This document shows positions 62,880-64,000 of a DNA stretch of 64,000 bases, piece by piece. The notes under the pieces were generated by a model. That model made no database searches, was not told where the DNA came from, and saw only the letters and a program-made list of their open reading frames with translations. The position numbers were made by a program, and so were the translations under genes. Source of the stretch: an uncultured Muribaculaceae bacterium (GTDB lineage: Bacteria; Bacteroidota; Bacteroidia; Bacteroidales; Muribaculaceae); NCBI GenBank assembly GCA_947381945.1, contig CANCXM010000002.1, positions 62,001 through 126,000 of the forward strand. Reading direction: 5' to 3'. Numbering within the stretch: position 1 is the first letter of the stretch; each line of letters starts with the position of its first letter.

Positions 62880-62894
62880 TGGCACGATATTTGT
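62880..62894 (+). promoter_or_regulatory. sigma-54-type promoter TGGCACG-N4-TTGT
   Basis: The -24 element TGGCACG (62880-62886) and -12 element TTGT (62891-62894) differ by one base from TGGCAC-N5-TTGC, with the required GG-N10-G(C/T) spacing. The efflux-adaptor ATG is 55 bp downstream. Confidence 0.65.
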
Positions 62895-62949
62895 CAATTA
62901 TACCACTGAAAACAATAAAAATTTAAATCACATACTTTCATTTCAGACA

Positions 62950-64000
62950 ATGGATAGAGAACTCACATCCGACGAACGCAAAAAAGCGATGCGCAAGAAG
63001 ATGCTACCCTATATAATAGGTGTCGCTGTCGTGGTTGTAATAATCGCGATACTCATGATCACCCTCCGTTCGAGCGTAAACCGCGACGACCTGCTTGTCG
63101 CAACCGTCGACACGGGAACAATAGAAACCACAGTCACAGGCTCGGGCAGCGTCGTCCCGGCATTTGAGGAGATAATCAACTCGCCAATCAATTCACGCAT
63201 TGTCGAGGTGTATTGCAAGGCCGGCGACAGTGTGGATGTCGGCACTCCCATCCTGCGTCTCGACCTCCAGAGCACCGAGACCGAGCTCAACAAGCTTAAA
63301 GACCAGATAGAGATGAAGCGCTACGAACTGGAGCAGCAGAAGGTGGGCAACGACACACGCATCTCCGACCTCACCATGCAGGTGAAGGTGAAGGAAATGA
63401 CCGTCAACCGTCTTGAAGTCGAACTCCGCAACGAACGCTACCTCGACAGTCTCGGTTCAGGCACCGGCGACCGCGTCCGTCAGGCCGAACTCGCCTACAA
63501 CACCGGCAAACTCGAACTCGAACAGATGCGCCAGCAACTCGCCAACGAACATAAGGTCACCGATGCAGGTCTCAGCGTGAAGAATCTCGACATCAACATC
63601 GCAAGCAAAAACCTCGGAGAGATGAGCCGCACACTCGACGACGCCCAGATACGCGCTCCACGCCGCGCCACCCTTACATTCATCAACGACCAGATTGGTC
63701 AGAAAATTTCCGAAGGCGAGAAAATCGCAATAATCTCCGACCTCAGCCATTTCAAGGTAGATGGTGAACTCGCCGACTCCTACGGCGACCGCATCCGCGT
63801 CGGGTCCAAAGCCGTAGTGCGCGTTGGCCGTGACCGTCTTACCGGAATGGTCAGCAATGTCACTCCCCTCTCCCGCAACGGCGTCATCTCATTCTCCGTG
63901 CGTCTCGACGACGAAGCCAACGCCCGTCTGCGTTCCGGTCTGAAAACAGACGTATATATAATGTGTGACGTGATGGAGGATGTGAAACGTATCAAGAACG
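62950..64000 (+). CDS. HlyD/RND-type periplasmic efflux adaptor (C-terminus cut by window edge)
   Basis: Open reading frame from ATG at 62950 (MDRELTSDERKKAMRKKMLP) running off the right edge; about 350 residues are visible. One membrane anchor (about 21-42, IIGVAVVVVIIAILMITL), then a biotinyl-lipoyl-like half (GTIETTVTGSGSVVPAFEEI), a long coiled-coil hairpin (about 112-225), the returning lipoyl half (DAQIRAPRRATLTFINDQIG) and a beta-barrel (FKVDGELADSYGDRIRVGSK). Such adaptors link an inner-membrane pump, often MacB-like ABC permeases in Bacteroidales, to an outer-membrane channel. Its control region looks sigma-54-dependent, suggesting an envelope-stress or antimicrobial-response operon continuing to the right (inference). 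Confidence 0.88.
   Translation, partial: MDRELTSDERKKAMRKKMLPYIIGVAVVVVIIAILMITLRSSVNRDDLLVATVDTGTIETTVTGSGSVVPAFEEIINSPINSRIVEVYCKAGDSVDVGTPILRLDLQSTETELNKLKDQIEMKRYELEQQKVGNDTRISDLTMQVKVKEMTVNRLEVELRNERYLDSLGSGTGDRVRQAELAYNTGKLELEQMRQQLANEHKVTDAGLSVKNLDINIASKNLGEMSRTLDDAQIRAPRRATLTFINDQIGQKISEGEKIAIISDLSHFKVDGELADSYGDRIRVGSKAVVRVGRDRLTGMVSNVTPLSRNGVISFSVRLDDEANARLRSGLKTDVYIMCDVMEDVKRIKN

Overview
The window is chromosomal DNA of a member of the Bacteroidota, most likely order Bacteroidales and plausibly a gut Muribaculaceae-type organism (the family is inference). The evidence is a SusC/SusD polysaccharide utilisation locus with a hybrid two-component regulator, lipobox-bearing surface proteins, several TonB-linked receptors, and repeated upstream -7 boxes of the Bacteroidota form TAnnTTTG, some with a matching TTTG about 20 bp further upstream.

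Layout. 1-12.9 kb: a polysaccharide utilisation locus (two GH43 enzymes, SusC, partial SusD on the minus strand; divergent hybrid sensor-regulator on the plus strand). 12.9-14.1 kb: a palindrome-rich AT-rich gap and a small DUF4160/DUF2442-HTH pair resembling a toxin-antitoxin unit. 14.2-18.8 kb: release factor 3, a secreted D-Ala-D-Ala dipeptidase, a large TPR protein. 19.0-24.9 kb: aspartate kinase and diaminopimelate decarboxylase, followed by OPT and MATE transporters. 25-30.4 kb: MFS sugar transporter, endonuclease IV, HisRS, Mla-type permease/ATPase. 30.6-36.3 kb: histidine operon hisG-D-C-B-H-A on the minus strand, without hisF and hisIE. 36.8-44.9 kb: flavoprotein, hypothetical protein, S9 peptidase, LysR regulator, split ThrE exporter, YjbQ, acyltransferase. 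44.9-51.3 kb: Agp-like phosphatase and a TonB receptor plus repeat-containing lipoprotein. 51.6-64 kb: MerR, MltG, AraC, TPR, RsgA, superoxide dismutase, YitT, secreted bleomycin-hydrolase-like peptidase, ABC-F, AI-2E, and the start of an efflux adaptor gene behind a sigma-54-type promoter.

The most unusual content is between genes: (i) a 347-bp element bounded by 34-bp inverted repeats that ends 1 bp from the hisG start codon; (ii) two copies of a large near-perfect palindromic repeat (30.5 kb and 53.1 kb) with the same arm sequence; (iii) a palindrome cluster ahead of the DUF4160/DUF2442 pair; (iv) helically phased TGTCCG/CGGACA half-sites upstream of a sigma-54-like promoter at the right edge. 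No tRNA, rRNA, CRISPR array, integrase or transposase gene was seen. Everything was read by eye from the sequence; family assignments rest on recognised motifs, not on searches.
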